This document shows, one piece after another, positions 43,453 through 54,054 of a DNA stretch of 64,000 nucleotides. Where the stretch lies: NCBI RefSeq assembly GCF_902167145.1, contig NC_050104.1:5230001-5294000 (forward strand). The letters are read 5' to 3'. The position numbers were made by a program, and so were the translations under genes. Source of the DNA: Zea mays. Lineage: Eukaryota > Streptophyta > Magnoliopsida > Poales > Poaceae. Below the pieces are notes generated by a model. It saw only the letters and a list, made by a program, of their open reading frames with translations. It was not told the DNA's origin and searched no databases. The stretch's first letter is position 1. The number at the start of each line of letters is the position of its first letter.

Positions 43453-46400
43453 TGTAAAGCCCAAAATTGGTAGAAAAAAATAAAGAAAAAAATATTTATG
43501 ACAGTATTCCAAGATTTAAACAGAAGTTAATCAGAGATTAAAATACCCTCATATAACTTAAACCAACCTTTGTTGAATAATATGATTAGAAATGTCCTCC
43601 AAAAGAACTAAGTTAAATATATATATATATAATTTAATAAACATTATACACTAGAAAGTCATGTCTTTTAAATAAATAGGAACATAATTTTAAATTAACC
43701 TACAAGAGTAATAAAGATTCTATTATATGTATTGTGTAATTGAGCATTTCACACTTGAATCATCTGCCCCAATAATTGAATAAAATAAATAATATAAATA
43801 AAGTTGCATCTCATACTGGTATCCTTTTGATTGTTCAGTTTAGAATTTAAACTTTATTTGAAGACCATTTGAAATTGGAGGTTTAAATGAAATAAAAAGA
43901 AATAAGAAAAGAAAAATAAAAGGGGCTCTATCCCGACTCATGGGCCAAATCCTCGCTCCTGGCCCAACATCACTCCCGCGCAGCCCAGCCTCCACGCCCA
44001 CTGAGCCACCGGGCCCACGCGACAGCGGCTCAAGTCCTAATCCCGCGTGCGGCGCGCCTGGGTGGCTGTGGGGTCACTGGTGGCTGGGGCCCGCATGTTG
44101 GATTCATCTGCTTCTCCCCAACAAACTCTGCCAATGTCCGCGCGCGCATCGCCTCGCCTGGAATATCTCCCCTGTAGCTTCCGCGCTGGGCATGTTGGGT
44201 TGTTGCTGCCGCTCGCCGCAAGCTTCGGAATTCCGTTGGGGATTGCTCTACTCGCCCCTATAAAGCTCAGTCGATGCCCCATCCCCTAGAACCGAGCACA
44301 AGCAGAAACACAGAGAGAGAGAGAGAACCGAGCGCCGCGCGTGTAACCCGCCTGGTTGGCCGTTCGGTGCGCGCGAGGTAAACCGGGGTGTCACGTGAAC
44401 CACCTGGTGATTTCCGTGGCGTGGCCGGAAGAATTTGATAGGTGCTGCATCCTGAATTCCTCGTCGAAGTGGGCTGCTCGCGGCGGGATCACCATTCACC
44501 GTGACCGGCTCCCTCTCCCTTCATTGCGCGCGGTACGAATCCTCCCCAAATTTTCGCTTTGCCGTTCTCATCGTGTAGCACGCGTCGGGGCCATGGGGGG
44601 TGGTCTGGAGCACCGGATCCGGAACTCCGGTGATGGCCTCCGCCATGATTGCACGGGGCGCCGCCTTGCTCCGTCGTTGGGTAGGGGATAGAGGCCCTGG
44701 CCGTTGATCCGTGCGCGTGCAGCTGGGATTAGTTGGCGTATACCCATTCGATGCATCAAATCCTTGACGTCAACTAGCGATCGGACGGTTTTGGAGTCAC
44801 GTGATGCTCTGACCGTGGATCTCAGATCCAAGGGCTGATAGTGCATACTGGTTCAAGGAAAGTAGCATCTAATCTGGGCGGTTGGAGCGCGATCGGTCGG
44901 CCAGTAGTATTCCATACCCCTTCGGCTGTTATGTTTTGCACATGAGCCCCTGTCCTTTGAGGTATTCAACCTGCCATCCACCGCGGGGTAGATCTGTGTC
45001 TTGGGACTTTTCGCGCATTAACCCCTGGACTTTCCTATAATTGAGGCCCAGTCCAGAGAATTATAAAATCTAGAAAAAGGAATTAGAAAATGATTTTTAT
45101 GCAAAAATAAATGCTAGAATTTGTTTAATTCATAGAAAATGCATATTTAGTCCAAATTAATTCATTCCAATTCCTATAATCTTATAAAATCATTGTTTAT
45201 CATTTTGTTTCACTGTTTTGACATGAAAGCCATATTAAAATTAATATGATAATTAATCTTGTACAAAACACCTAGAATATCTGGAAATTCATAACTTCCC
45301 CATTTTAATTCCGAATTGACTCATCCCAGTTGCGTTGGTCTCGTATAAATATCTACTATGCAATAATAACATTTATTTTTCCATGTCACATTCTTTTATA
45401 ATTAGATCTTTATGTAACTTATGTTGATTAGTATCGTTAAACCACTTATCATTATAATCTACTAGAAAATAATCTATGGTCAATTTATAACTTAGAATAA
45501 AATGGAGATAATTATTTATAGAATGACCTCTCATATGGTTTATACTAATTAAATTATAATATAGTTTAATACTTTAATCACACAGATCTTTTATAAAATC
45601 ATAACTCCTTAATCGTAACTCCGATCTTAGTAGTGCTCGATCCCACGATCTCTAGCACCATGTAGATTATTATTATGCAGTTTGTACTTATGTTTGGTGT
45701 GATGTTAATTTTGCCTATACCATGTTTGTTTGTATTGCTACGACTAGCGCGAGGTTACGAGTCACCTGAAGATCATCCTGGTACCTGGTATCTCAAGTCC
45801 CAGGCAAGTTGTGCCCTTGATCACTTCTTTTTACCCACTCATGTTCTAATTAATCATAATAATCTGCATAGGTTAATTTTGATGGGACCCAATAGTTTAC
45901 CCTAGTTTGTCTATCTTTATGCCTTGTTTACCACTGAACTTTTTGGGTAGTACTTGCTAGTGCTTTATGTGGTTTTGGGTATGAAGATACATTATTCATG
46001 ATCACACTTTTATTATCTGTTTATTATTACTGTTCATGATAAGATCATTATGTTAATTGGAACATGGAGCGACCACCCGGGAAAACAGTGCTACCACAAG
46101 GGTTTAATGGGACGCCCTTGGTTGATTAATTAGGAAAGCTAGTGGAAGACTACCTTACCCGAAAGGGGCAAGGGCAGTAGGGGAGTGGTCAGTGTAGGGA
46201 GGCCCTTGGGATGATTTTGCTACGATGGCGGTCATGCGAGGGGTCCCTGCATTGGAGCTTCCTATAAACTGTAGCGGGTTTTCTGAAGCTAGTAGAACTT
46301 TGTAAAGGCCTCGTAGTGTTACCCTACCTCGCCTCCTCGGTAGAGGTGTATGGGAAGTCGCGATCCCTTGGCAGATGGGTAACATGACTTGTGGGTAAAG

Positions 46401-47038
46401 ATGCGCAACCTCTGCAGAGTGTAAAACTGGTATACTAGCCGTGCTCACGGTCATGAGCAGCTCGGACCCTCACATGATTAACTTATGGAACTAAATTCAA
46501 TTTGTCATATGCATTGCATCGCAGGTGATGTTGTTACTTCTGTTCTACTATTTAATTGGGTTGGTATTTACTTATACTTAGTAACTGCTAATAAAATTTT
46601 GACCAACTTTAAAAGCAATGCTCAGCTCTAACCATCATCTTTGGTAAGCCTTACACTTCATGTGAGCTCCCATCTTTGGCGAGTTCATGCACATTATTCC
46701 CCACAACTTGTTGAGCGATGAACGTATGTGAGCTCACTCTTGCTGTCTCACACCCCCCACAGGTCAAGAACAGGTACCACAGGATGAGGCGCTTGGAGGA
46801 TGCTGTGCGAGTTCGTGAGAGGTCTAGGTCGTCGTCTCCCAGTCAACTTTGGGTTGCTGGACCGTTGTCTCCTTATAATGTAATTATTTATTTATTTTGT
46901 ACAGAACTCCTGTTATGTAGAAAAGATGTGACATTCGATCCTGTGCCATGAATCATCATATGTGTGAGACTTGGTCCCAGCACACCTGGTGATTATGTTC
47001 GCGCCCGGGTTTTGGACCCCTAAAATCCGGGTGTGACA
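43453..47038 (+). repeat. 3' LTR of the non-autonomous element
   Basis: 3586 bp, TGTAAAGCCC to GTGTGACA, uninterrupted. The empty insertion site corresponding to copy A is at about 45470-45475 (AAAATAATCTATGG), confirming that only the 5' LTR was hit. Candidate TATA box 44259-44265. Confidence 0.9.
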
Positions 47039-49280
47039 GGAGGGCATCAAGCATGAGTTCTCTTCTCCCTACACACCTCAACAAAACAGTGTTGTGGAGA
47101 GAAAGAATAGAACTCTCTTGGATATGGCGAGGATCATGCTTGATGAGTACAAGACATCGGATCGGTTTTGGGCGGAGGCGATTAACACCGCTTGCTACTC
47201 CATCAACCGACTATACCTTCACCAAATCCTCAATAAAACATCATATGAACTCCTCACCGGTAAAAAGCCCAATGTTTCCTATTTTAGAGTTTTTGGGGAG
47301 CAAATGCTTTATTCTTATTAAGAGAGGTAGAAATTCAAAATTTGCTCCTAAAGCAGTAGAAGGCTTTTTACTTGGTTATGACTCAAACACAAGGGCATAG
47401 AGTCTTCAACAATTCCACTGGATTAGTTGAAGTTTCTTGTGACATTGTGTTTGATGAGACTAATGGCTCCCAAGTGGAGCAAGTTGATCTTGATGAATTT
47501 GATGATGAAAAGGCTCCTTGCATCACACTAAGGAACATGTCCATTGGAGATGTGTGTCCAAAAGAACCCAAAGAGCCTTCACAAGCACAAGATCAACCAT
47601 CATCTTCTATACAAGCATCTCCACCAACTCAAGATGAGGAAATGGCTCAAGAGGACAAAGATCAAGATCAAGACAATGAGCCACCTCAAGAGGAAGACAT
47701 TGATCAAGGGGGAGATGAAGATGATCAAGACAAGGAAGATGATCAAGAAATTCAGGATCAAAGACCACCGCACCCACGAGTCCACCAAGCAATTCAAAGA
47801 GATCGCCCCGTACACTCCATACTTGGTGATATCCACAAGGGGTAACCACTCAATCTCGAGTTGCTCATTTTTATGAACATTACTCTTTTGTGTCCTCTAT
47901 TGAGCCATACAGGATAGAGGATGCACTAAGAGATCCAGACTCGGTGGTGGCAATGCAAGAGGAGCTCAACAACTTCACAAGGAATGAGGTATGACATTTA
48001 GTTCCACGTCCTAACGAAAATGTTGTAGGTACCAAGTGGGTATTCCACAACAAACAAGATGAGCATGGTGTGGTGACTAGGAACAAATCCCGACTTGTTG
48101 CCAAAGGATATTCACAAGTCAAGGTTTGGATTTTGATGAAACCTATGAACCTAAGCTAGGCTTGAGTCAATTTGTATATTACTTGCCTATGCTACTTACC
48201 ATGGCTTTAAGTTATATCAAATGGACGTAAAGAGTGCCTTCCTCAATGGCCCTATCAAGGAAGGGGTATATGTTGAGCAACCTCTCGGCTTTGAAGATAG
48301 TGTGTATCCTACACATGTTTATAAGCTCTCAAAGGCGCTTCATGGGCTCAAACAAGCCCCATGAGCATGGTATGAATGCCTAAGAGACTTTCTTCTCACT
48401 AATGGATTTAAAGTTAGTAAAGTTGACCCTAATCCCTTCACTAAAACAATTGATAAAGACTTGTTTATATGCCAAATTTATGTTGATGATATTATCTTTG
48501 GGTCCACTAACAAGTCATCTTGTGAAGAGTTTAGTAGGATTATGATACAGAAATTCGAGATGTCTATGATGGGGGAGTTGAAATATTTTCTTGGATTCCA
48601 AATCAAGCAACTCCAAGAGAACACCTTCATATGACAAATTAAATAGATTTAAGATATTCTCAAGAAGTTTGGAATGAAGAATGCCAAACCCATCAAGACT
48701 CCCATGGGAACAAATGGGCATCTCGACCTCGACATAGGAGTTAAATCTGTAGATCAAAAGGTACACCGGTCGATGATATGATCTTTACTCTATTTATGTG
48801 CTTCACGACCGGATATTATGCTTCCATATGCATGTGTGCAAGGTTCCAGGCAATCCTAAAGAAATCCACCTTAGGGCCATGAAAAGAATCATGAGATATT
48901 TAATTTATACTCCTAAGTTTGGGCTATGGTACCCCAAGGGATATACCTTTGATATAATCGGGTATTCTGATGCCGATTATGCTGGATGTAAAATTGATAG
49001 GAAGAGCACATCATGGACTTGTCAGTTTTTGGGAGATCCCTGGTGTATTGGGCTTCAAAGAAACAAAACTCAGTAGCTCTATCCACCGCCGAAGCCGAGT
49101 ATATTGCTGCAGGACATTGTTGTGCACAATTACTCTAGATGAGGCAAACCCTCAGGGACTATGGCTACAAATTGAGCAAAGTCACTCTCCTATGTGATAA
49201 TGAGAGTGCAATCCACATGGTGGATAATCCCGTTGAACACAGTCGCACTAAGCACATAGACATCCAGTATCACTTTTTGA
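47039..49280 (+). pseudogene. copia integrase C-terminus, RT and RNase H, broken
   Basis: It continues the integrase split at 10654: GIKHEFSSPYTPQQN, VVERKNRTLLDMAR (catalytic Glu), WAEAINTACYSINR, then the acidic Glu/Asp/Gln-rich linker (47372-47845). RT follows: VGTKWVFHNK, SRLVAKGYSQ, YQMDVKSAFLNG, LHGLKQAP with TGG-to-TGA at the next Trp (48362-48364), and the YVDD site at 48479-48490. RNase H has SDADYAGC, WASKKQNSVALSTAEAEY and KHIDIQYHF before the CACTA insertion. Multiple frame changes (near 47322, 47395, 48125, 49015) and stops make it inactive. Confidence 0.85.
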
Positions 49281-49653
49281 CACTACACCAAAATCATACA
49301 CTTCCTACGGTTTTTTAACTTCCTACAACTTTTATAACAAACTGTAGGAAATAAATAACTTTCGAGAGGCAACTTGTAGCTCTAGGAAATAAACATAACT
49401 TCATACGATATTTTATAAAAGCTGTATGAAGTTAGCTTTCACATGCTGACACGTGTGTGTGGTCAAGCGAGCCGCTAACTTTCTAGAGGCGACCGTAGGA
49501 AGTTAGCACAACTAACTTCTTACGGCTGCCCCTAGGAAGTTAGCATGGGCAACTAACTTCTTATGGCCTCCTTTAGGAAGTTAGCTTTCAGTTGCTGATC
49601 TACGGGTGCGGTCAAACGAGCCGCTAACTTCCTACGGCCGCCTCTAGGAAGTT
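49281..49653. mobile_element. Miniature CACTA element, one end missing
   Basis: It begins CACTACACCAAAA, a typical CACTA terminus. Subterminal repeats follow as paired motifs of the form CTAACTTCCTACGG and CTAGGAAGTTAG in opposite orientations, four pairs between 49468 and 49653. The opposite TAGTG terminus is absent. Copia coding resumes at about 49654 (GCTTATGTTAACACCC), apparently lacking a short stretch of RNase H coding. A deletion therefore removed one terminus with adjacent copia DNA. Confidence 0.75.
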
Positions 49654-49770
49654 GCTTATGTTAACACCCACAACCAATTAGCCGATATCTTCACCAAGCC
49701 TCTGGATGAAAAGACTTTTAGCAAACTTAGTAATGAACTCAATATCCTTGATTCTCGGAACTTTGATTGA
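49654..49770 (+). pseudogene. copia polyprotein C-terminus
   Basis: It encodes YVNTHNQLADIFTKPLDE and then LNILDSRNFD, ending TGA 49768-49770. LADIFTKPL is the conserved end of copia RNase H. This is the last part of pol after the CACTA insertion. Confidence 0.8.
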
Positions 49771-50468
49771 AATCTTGTACACATTGCTCATTTATATACC
49801 TTTGATCATGTCTCTTTCATTTGGTACAAACGCATATTTCTTATTCTTCTTGTGCCAAGGCTAAGACTAATGCGCTGGAGTAAACGGCAAAGGCAAGGCT
49901 TCCACTACGACTCTGTTGGTATCATCTATCCTTTGCCCTACTCATGTATTTACATTCCTATCTTTCTTGTAAAAGGCCTCTAGTTTTCTTCATTTTTGGC
50001 GCTTAATGCCAAAGGGGGTAAGCTTACTAGGCCCAAAGCAAAAGGATCGCACTACCACCCTGTTCTTATTCAAAAAGGGGGAGAAATTAATAGGCATTTG
50101 CAAAAAACCTCTTGACAGCTAAGGGGAGAACTTCTTCAGGGGGAGTTTTTATTTAGCCAAAGGAAAAGCATTTGAAACAAGGGGAGAATTTTCAAACCCT
50201 TGAAAATGCTTTTAGAAAATCATACTCTTATACCATTGGCTAATTGCAAAAGCATTTCAAAAGACTTTTTCAAAAGATTTGCAAAACAAGTTAAGTGGTG
50301 CAAATGTGGTCCAAAATGTTCAATATATCAAATACAACCATGTATGCTTAGAAATGCTTTCACTTCAAAGTAACTTATGCACATCTGACAAAATGCAAAC
50401 TAGTTACATTTCTACACTTTGTATTTTCTTTGGTTTGTGTTGGCATCAATCACCAAAAAGGGTGAGAT
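49771..50468 (+). other. copia 3' untranslated region and PPT
   Basis: No gene is seen, and there is no envelope-like ORF, although some SIRE-lineage elements have one. Purine-rich runs (CAAAAAGGGGGAGAAATT near 50075, GGGGAGAA near 50123) precede the PPT AAAAAGGGTGAGAT (50455-50468), which abuts the LTR. Confidence 0.7.
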
Positions 50469-50531
50469 TGAAAGGGAAATGGCCTCAACATTTCCTATAA
50501 TCAATTTTGGTGTTTGACGTCCATCACAAAC
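50469..50531 (+). repeat. First 63 bp of the copia 3' LTR
   Basis: TGAAAGGGAAATGGCCTC matches the 5' LTR start at 4660. It is cut at CAAAC by the chromovirus LTR; the rest should lie beyond the window. Confidence 0.85.
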
Positions 50532-51149
50532 TGTAACGCCCTGAATTTGGGGGTAGAATTTTTTCTTCTTTTCATTCACCAAATTCGGGCGTTACTCTCT
50601 TTTCTCTTCCCGTTTCGCTCCTTCTTCCCAATTTCAAACCAGTATAATGATGGGTGTCCGTGTCATGTATAAACAAAACATAAGTGTCATGAGTGTTGCA
50701 TCATGTCGAAGCATATTTCTTTCTCTGATGTCGTGTTTAATCGCGTGTTCGTCTCGTCCCGGTTCGGATTTCGGTTCGCGATCAGAATTCCGATTGGTGT
50801 TCGACCCGCAGAGTGACCAAGCCCGGCCCAGTCCGGCCCGCGCGCCCCTGGCGCCCTTGCCCTACCCATGCGCGTGCCCCCCTCCCCCTAATCCCGTTGT
50901 CTCATTTGATTTTCTCCCGCGCAGTAACTTCCCTCTCCCACCTCTCTCTCTCTCCCCATGGTGCCCTAGGGTTTGGAGACGAGATCGTCGGAGTTTGGAT
51001 CCACGGAGGTGAGTTTTCCCCTCCCCTTCCCTTTCTCTCTCTCTCCCTCCTCCCCCTCCCTTCTTCTTCCCCTGGCCGCGCGCCCTCCCCTGCTCTGTCG
51101 CGCGCCGTGGCGGTGGCCCAGCCGCGCCGCATCCCGCGCCCGGCCCCGA

Positions 51150-51480
51150 GCCCCTCCCCGCGTCGCGCCCCCCGGCGAGTCCCGCCCTGGCCCAGCCGCG
51201 CCGCATCCCGCCCCGGCCGAGTCCCTCCCCGTGTCGCGCCCCCCAGCGAGCCCCGCCCCGGCCGAGCCCCTTCCCGGGTCGCGCCCCCCGGCGAGCCCCG
51301 CCCCGCGTCACGCCCCTCGACGAGTCCTGCCCCGGCCGAGCCCCTCCCCGCATCGCAACCCCCCCGGCGAGCCCCGCCCCGGCCGAGCCCCTCCCCACGT
51401 CGCGCCCCCCGGCGAGTCCCGCCCTGGCCGAGCCCCTCCCTGCGTCGCGCCCCCTCGGCCGAGCCCCTCCCCGGCCGCGC
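51150..51480. repeat. C-rich tandem array in the chromovirus LTR
   Basis: Units of roughly 45-50 bp built on GCGTCGCGCCCCCCGGCGAG followed by CCCGCCCCGGCCGAGCCCCT. The 3' LTR has the same array at about 61360-61680 with a different unit arrangement. Confidence 0.75.
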
Positions 51481-51743
51481 CCCTCCCGCACGCCGCTCCC
51501 CCAGCCGCGCCCTAGCCGCGCGCCCTCTGCTGCGTCCTCGCGCGCCCTGGCCCGCGCCCCGGCGGCCGTGCCCTCGGCCAAGTGCCCCGGCCGTGCCCCC
51601 GGCTGCGCCCTCGCGCGCCCCTGCCCGAGCCCGTGCCCCGGCAGCCTCGCGCCCCGCGCGGCTTGCACGGTTCGCGCTCGCGCGTGCGACCGTAGTCGCG
51701 TTTCGTTTAACCCTTGTTTAATCCATTTTAATTTTGTTTAGTC

Positions 51744-52110
51744 AATGTGCTGCGTCGCGCACTTCGCCGCGCGATGGTTCATTCTAATTTCATCTTTATA
51801 AATGTGCTTCGTCGTGCGACGGTCCTTTTAAATTTATATTTATGAATGTGTTGCATCGCACGCTTCGTCGCGCGACGATTCGTTTAATTTATATTTATTG
51901 CAGTGCTGCGTCGCGCGCTTCGTCGCGCGACGATTCGTTTTAAATGCAGTTCTGTTGGCATAAGCCGTCGTGTGTTTCGTCGCGCAACGCTTAACGTTTA
52001 CCTATGAATAATGCAAGAATCTCGTTGCGCGCTCTGTCGCGCGGCGAGTCGTTTACTTCTTAATTCAATCTAAATACTGTGTCGTACGTCTCGCCGTGCG
52101 ACCACTCCCT
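51744..52110. repeat. GCGTCGCGCG minisatellite in the chromovirus LTR
   Basis: Degenerate units of about 55-60 bp, each with a GC-rich palindromic core (CGTCGCGCGCTTCGTCGCGCGACG or variants) followed by TTCGTTTAATTTATATTTATT-like AT sequence. It is repeated in the 3' LTR at about 61958-62310. Confidence 0.75.
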
Positions 52111-53087
52111 TTCATTCATCTTTATCTATTTATAATGATTAAATGTGGAACATGACTTTACTTTATGCTCAATGCAGTGGCCAAATTAATGCCCTTCTGT
52201 TAAGCGAGTGGTTTAATTTATACTTATGTAACATGATCGCTTCTCGGCCGTAGACCCGACTGTCTTTTCCTCTTTCTTTCTTAACCGTAATTGCGAGCCC
52301 CGCGTGGAACGTCTATTTATTTATTGCATTCTATTGTATGGTGTACTGTTCTTTTGTATTAAATGTGTGGATGTATGTATGTTTGCGCTCGTATAGAGAA
52401 CGATCTGGTTGAAGAGCCCGAGGAAGTCACATGAGAAGCCCCTGAGCAGCAGCTGTTTGGTGGAGGCAAGTGTCCATTGACCTATCTTTGTCCTATACAT
52501 TCTATAATTCACTCCCCGCATTTACACAGTTATACCTAAGGATTGACTAGCTTTTGTTATCCATGTCCTTGTTTACCTATATGGGTTGGATTATTATGGT
52601 TTAGCTTTATGCTATTGCTCAACTCTAATCAATGAACATGATGAGATTTATCAATGATACGCTATTTCCCTTCTTTATTATGATGTTATACTTGTGTCAT
52701 TCAAGGGGGCTCGAGCGGTTTCTCGAGTGCCTCTCCGTAAGGACCTGCTCGTTGGATGACCGCCCGGGAAAACAGTGCAACCATGAGGGTGGAATGGGAT
52801 GCCCTTAGCTGAATAATTAGAGGAACCGGGGTGTAGTTCGCTTAGCCGTCATGCCGTTAATGGGGCTCGGTGTATGCGGCTCGCTCTGCCAAGTTGGTTC
52901 GCCCCTTGGGGAGGAGTGCAGTGCATTTAGGAAACCTAATTGGCGGCTACAGCCCCGGAGAATCTTTGTAAAGGCTACGTAGTGATACCCTGCTGGGTCA
53001 CCTTGGTAGTGATCAATGGAGAGTCATGATCTGTGGGCAGAAAGGGAATCACGACTTATGAGTAAAGTGCACAACCTTTGCAGAGTG

Positions 53088-53095
53088 TATAAAAA
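53088..53095 (+). promoter_or_regulatory. Candidate TATA box in the chromovirus LTR (second copy 63310-63317)
   Basis: TATAAAAA directly before the 12-bp palindrome CTGATATATCAG, in the block shared with the non-autonomous element. The promoter role is inferred. Confidence 0.4.
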
Positions 53096-53794
53096 CTGAT
53101 ATATCAGCCGTGCTCGCGGTTATGAGCGGCCAAGGGAGCTCCATTGATTAGTGATACTTGATCAGAGATGTTCGGATTACAGGTGGTAATGAGATTGGTG
53201 GTTTTTGGTATTGACTCTGGTAATGGTAAGTGGTACTCTTTCCGTTTGGAAAGGAGTACGTTTGGGTTAATAACGTGGGTTCATTATAAAACTTGGCTTT
53301 CTCTACTAGTAATAATAATCTAGCAAACTAAAAGCAACTGCTTGACTTATCCCCACATAAAGCTAGTCCACTACAGCCAGACAGGATATTTGCTGAGTAT
53401 GTTGATGTGTACTCACCATTGCTCTACACACCAAACCCCCCCATCCCCAGGTTGTCAGCATTGCAACCCCTGCTCAGGAGAGGATGAAGTCGTGGAAGGA
53501 GACCACCAGGAGTTCCAAGATTACGATGAGTTCTAGGCGTGGGTTAGCGGCAACCCCCCAGTCGGCTGCCTGTGAAGGCCGCGTGTATCTACGTTTCTTT
53601 TCTGCACTTTGATTATTGTAAAGACTATGTGGATGTCTCAGACATATGATGTAATCGACTATTATTTCCCTTTTATATTATCATTTGAGCACTATGTGAT
53701 GATGTCCATTTATGTAACTGCTGTGTACGTGAATTGCTGATCCTGGCACGTACATGGTTCGCATTCGGTTTGCCTTCTAAAACCGGGTGTGACA

Positions 53795-54054
53795 TAGGTG
53801 GTATCAAAGCCGTGCTTACTGTAGGACCGCTAACCTAGAGTAGAATGGTCTTTCTAAGGATTATAGACCCCTACTCTCACCTTGACTTTGGTATCCCTTC
53901 AAAAGTTGGTCATATCAACCAAACCTATGTTCTACTATATATTATACCTTGCTGAAAATTATGTTTTATTCTAAACCTTCATTTATTTATGGTTAATTAC
54001 TTGCTGGTCATATTAGTTCTGTTCTCACTCTTATGCTTGCGGTGTCTTTTGTAG
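53795..54054 (+). promoter_or_regulatory. Primer site and leader of the chromovirus
   Basis: TGGTATCAAAGCC (53799-53811) is the initiator tRNA-Met type primer site, four bases after the LTR. The 240-bp leader ends in a pyrimidine-rich run with TTTTGTAG directly before the ATG at 54055, resembling a 3' splice site. Confidence 0.7.

Larger units (their letters stand above)
10660..47038 (+). mobile_element. Non-autonomous gypsy (Del/Tekay-derived) LTR element, coding-free, host of Cinful copy A
   Basis: LTRs of about 3.59 kb start TGTAAAGCCC and end GTGTGACA. They flank a 1334-bp internal region without any ORF of note. With the nested 27.9-kb element removed it is about 8.5 kb. Flanks are GGACG (10655-10659) and GGAGG (47039-47043), a 5-bp target duplication with one change, and the copia integrase reading rejoins across them. 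The primer site (TGGTATCAGAG) and the pre-PPT sequence (ATCTCGAGG, then TTAAGGGGG) match the chromovirus at 50532, so it is a deletion derivative (LARD-like) needing a Del/Tekay helper. Confidence 0.85.
4660..50531 (+). mobile_element. Opie/Ji-type copia element (SIRE/Maximus lineage), outermost host of the nest
   Basis: The order is LTR, primer site for initiator tRNA-Met, gag, protease, integrase, RT, RNase H, PPT, LTR, which is copia. The LTR carries repeated CACCGGACTGTCCGGTG palindromes typical of maize Opie/Ji/PREM-2. It is interrupted by an hAT MITE (8800), a 36-kb gypsy nest (10660-47038), a CACTA fragment (49281) and, 63 bp into the 3' LTR, a chromovirus (50532). The 3' LTR should resume beyond the window after a target duplication of about CAAAC. 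All genes carry stops and frameshifts. It is the oldest retrotransposon of the main nest by position. Confidence 0.85.
50532..53794 (+). repeat. 5' LTR of the chromovirus
   Basis: 3263 bp, TGTAACGCCC to GTGTGACA. It contains a C-rich array of CCCCGGCGAGCCCCGCC-like units (51150-51480). An AT/GC minisatellite follows at 51744-52100, and then a block shared with the non-autonomous element (52750-53130). That block carries TATAAAAA (53088-53095) and the palindrome CTGATATATCAG (53096-53107). Long open frames in the C-rich part are low-complexity Pro/Arg artefacts. Confidence 0.9.

Noticed and set aside
50813..51721. Long Pro/Arg-rich frame in the chromovirus LTR (and 61170-61952)
   Set aside because: Lies in the C-rich tandem array; open frames exist on both strands and the product is low complexity.
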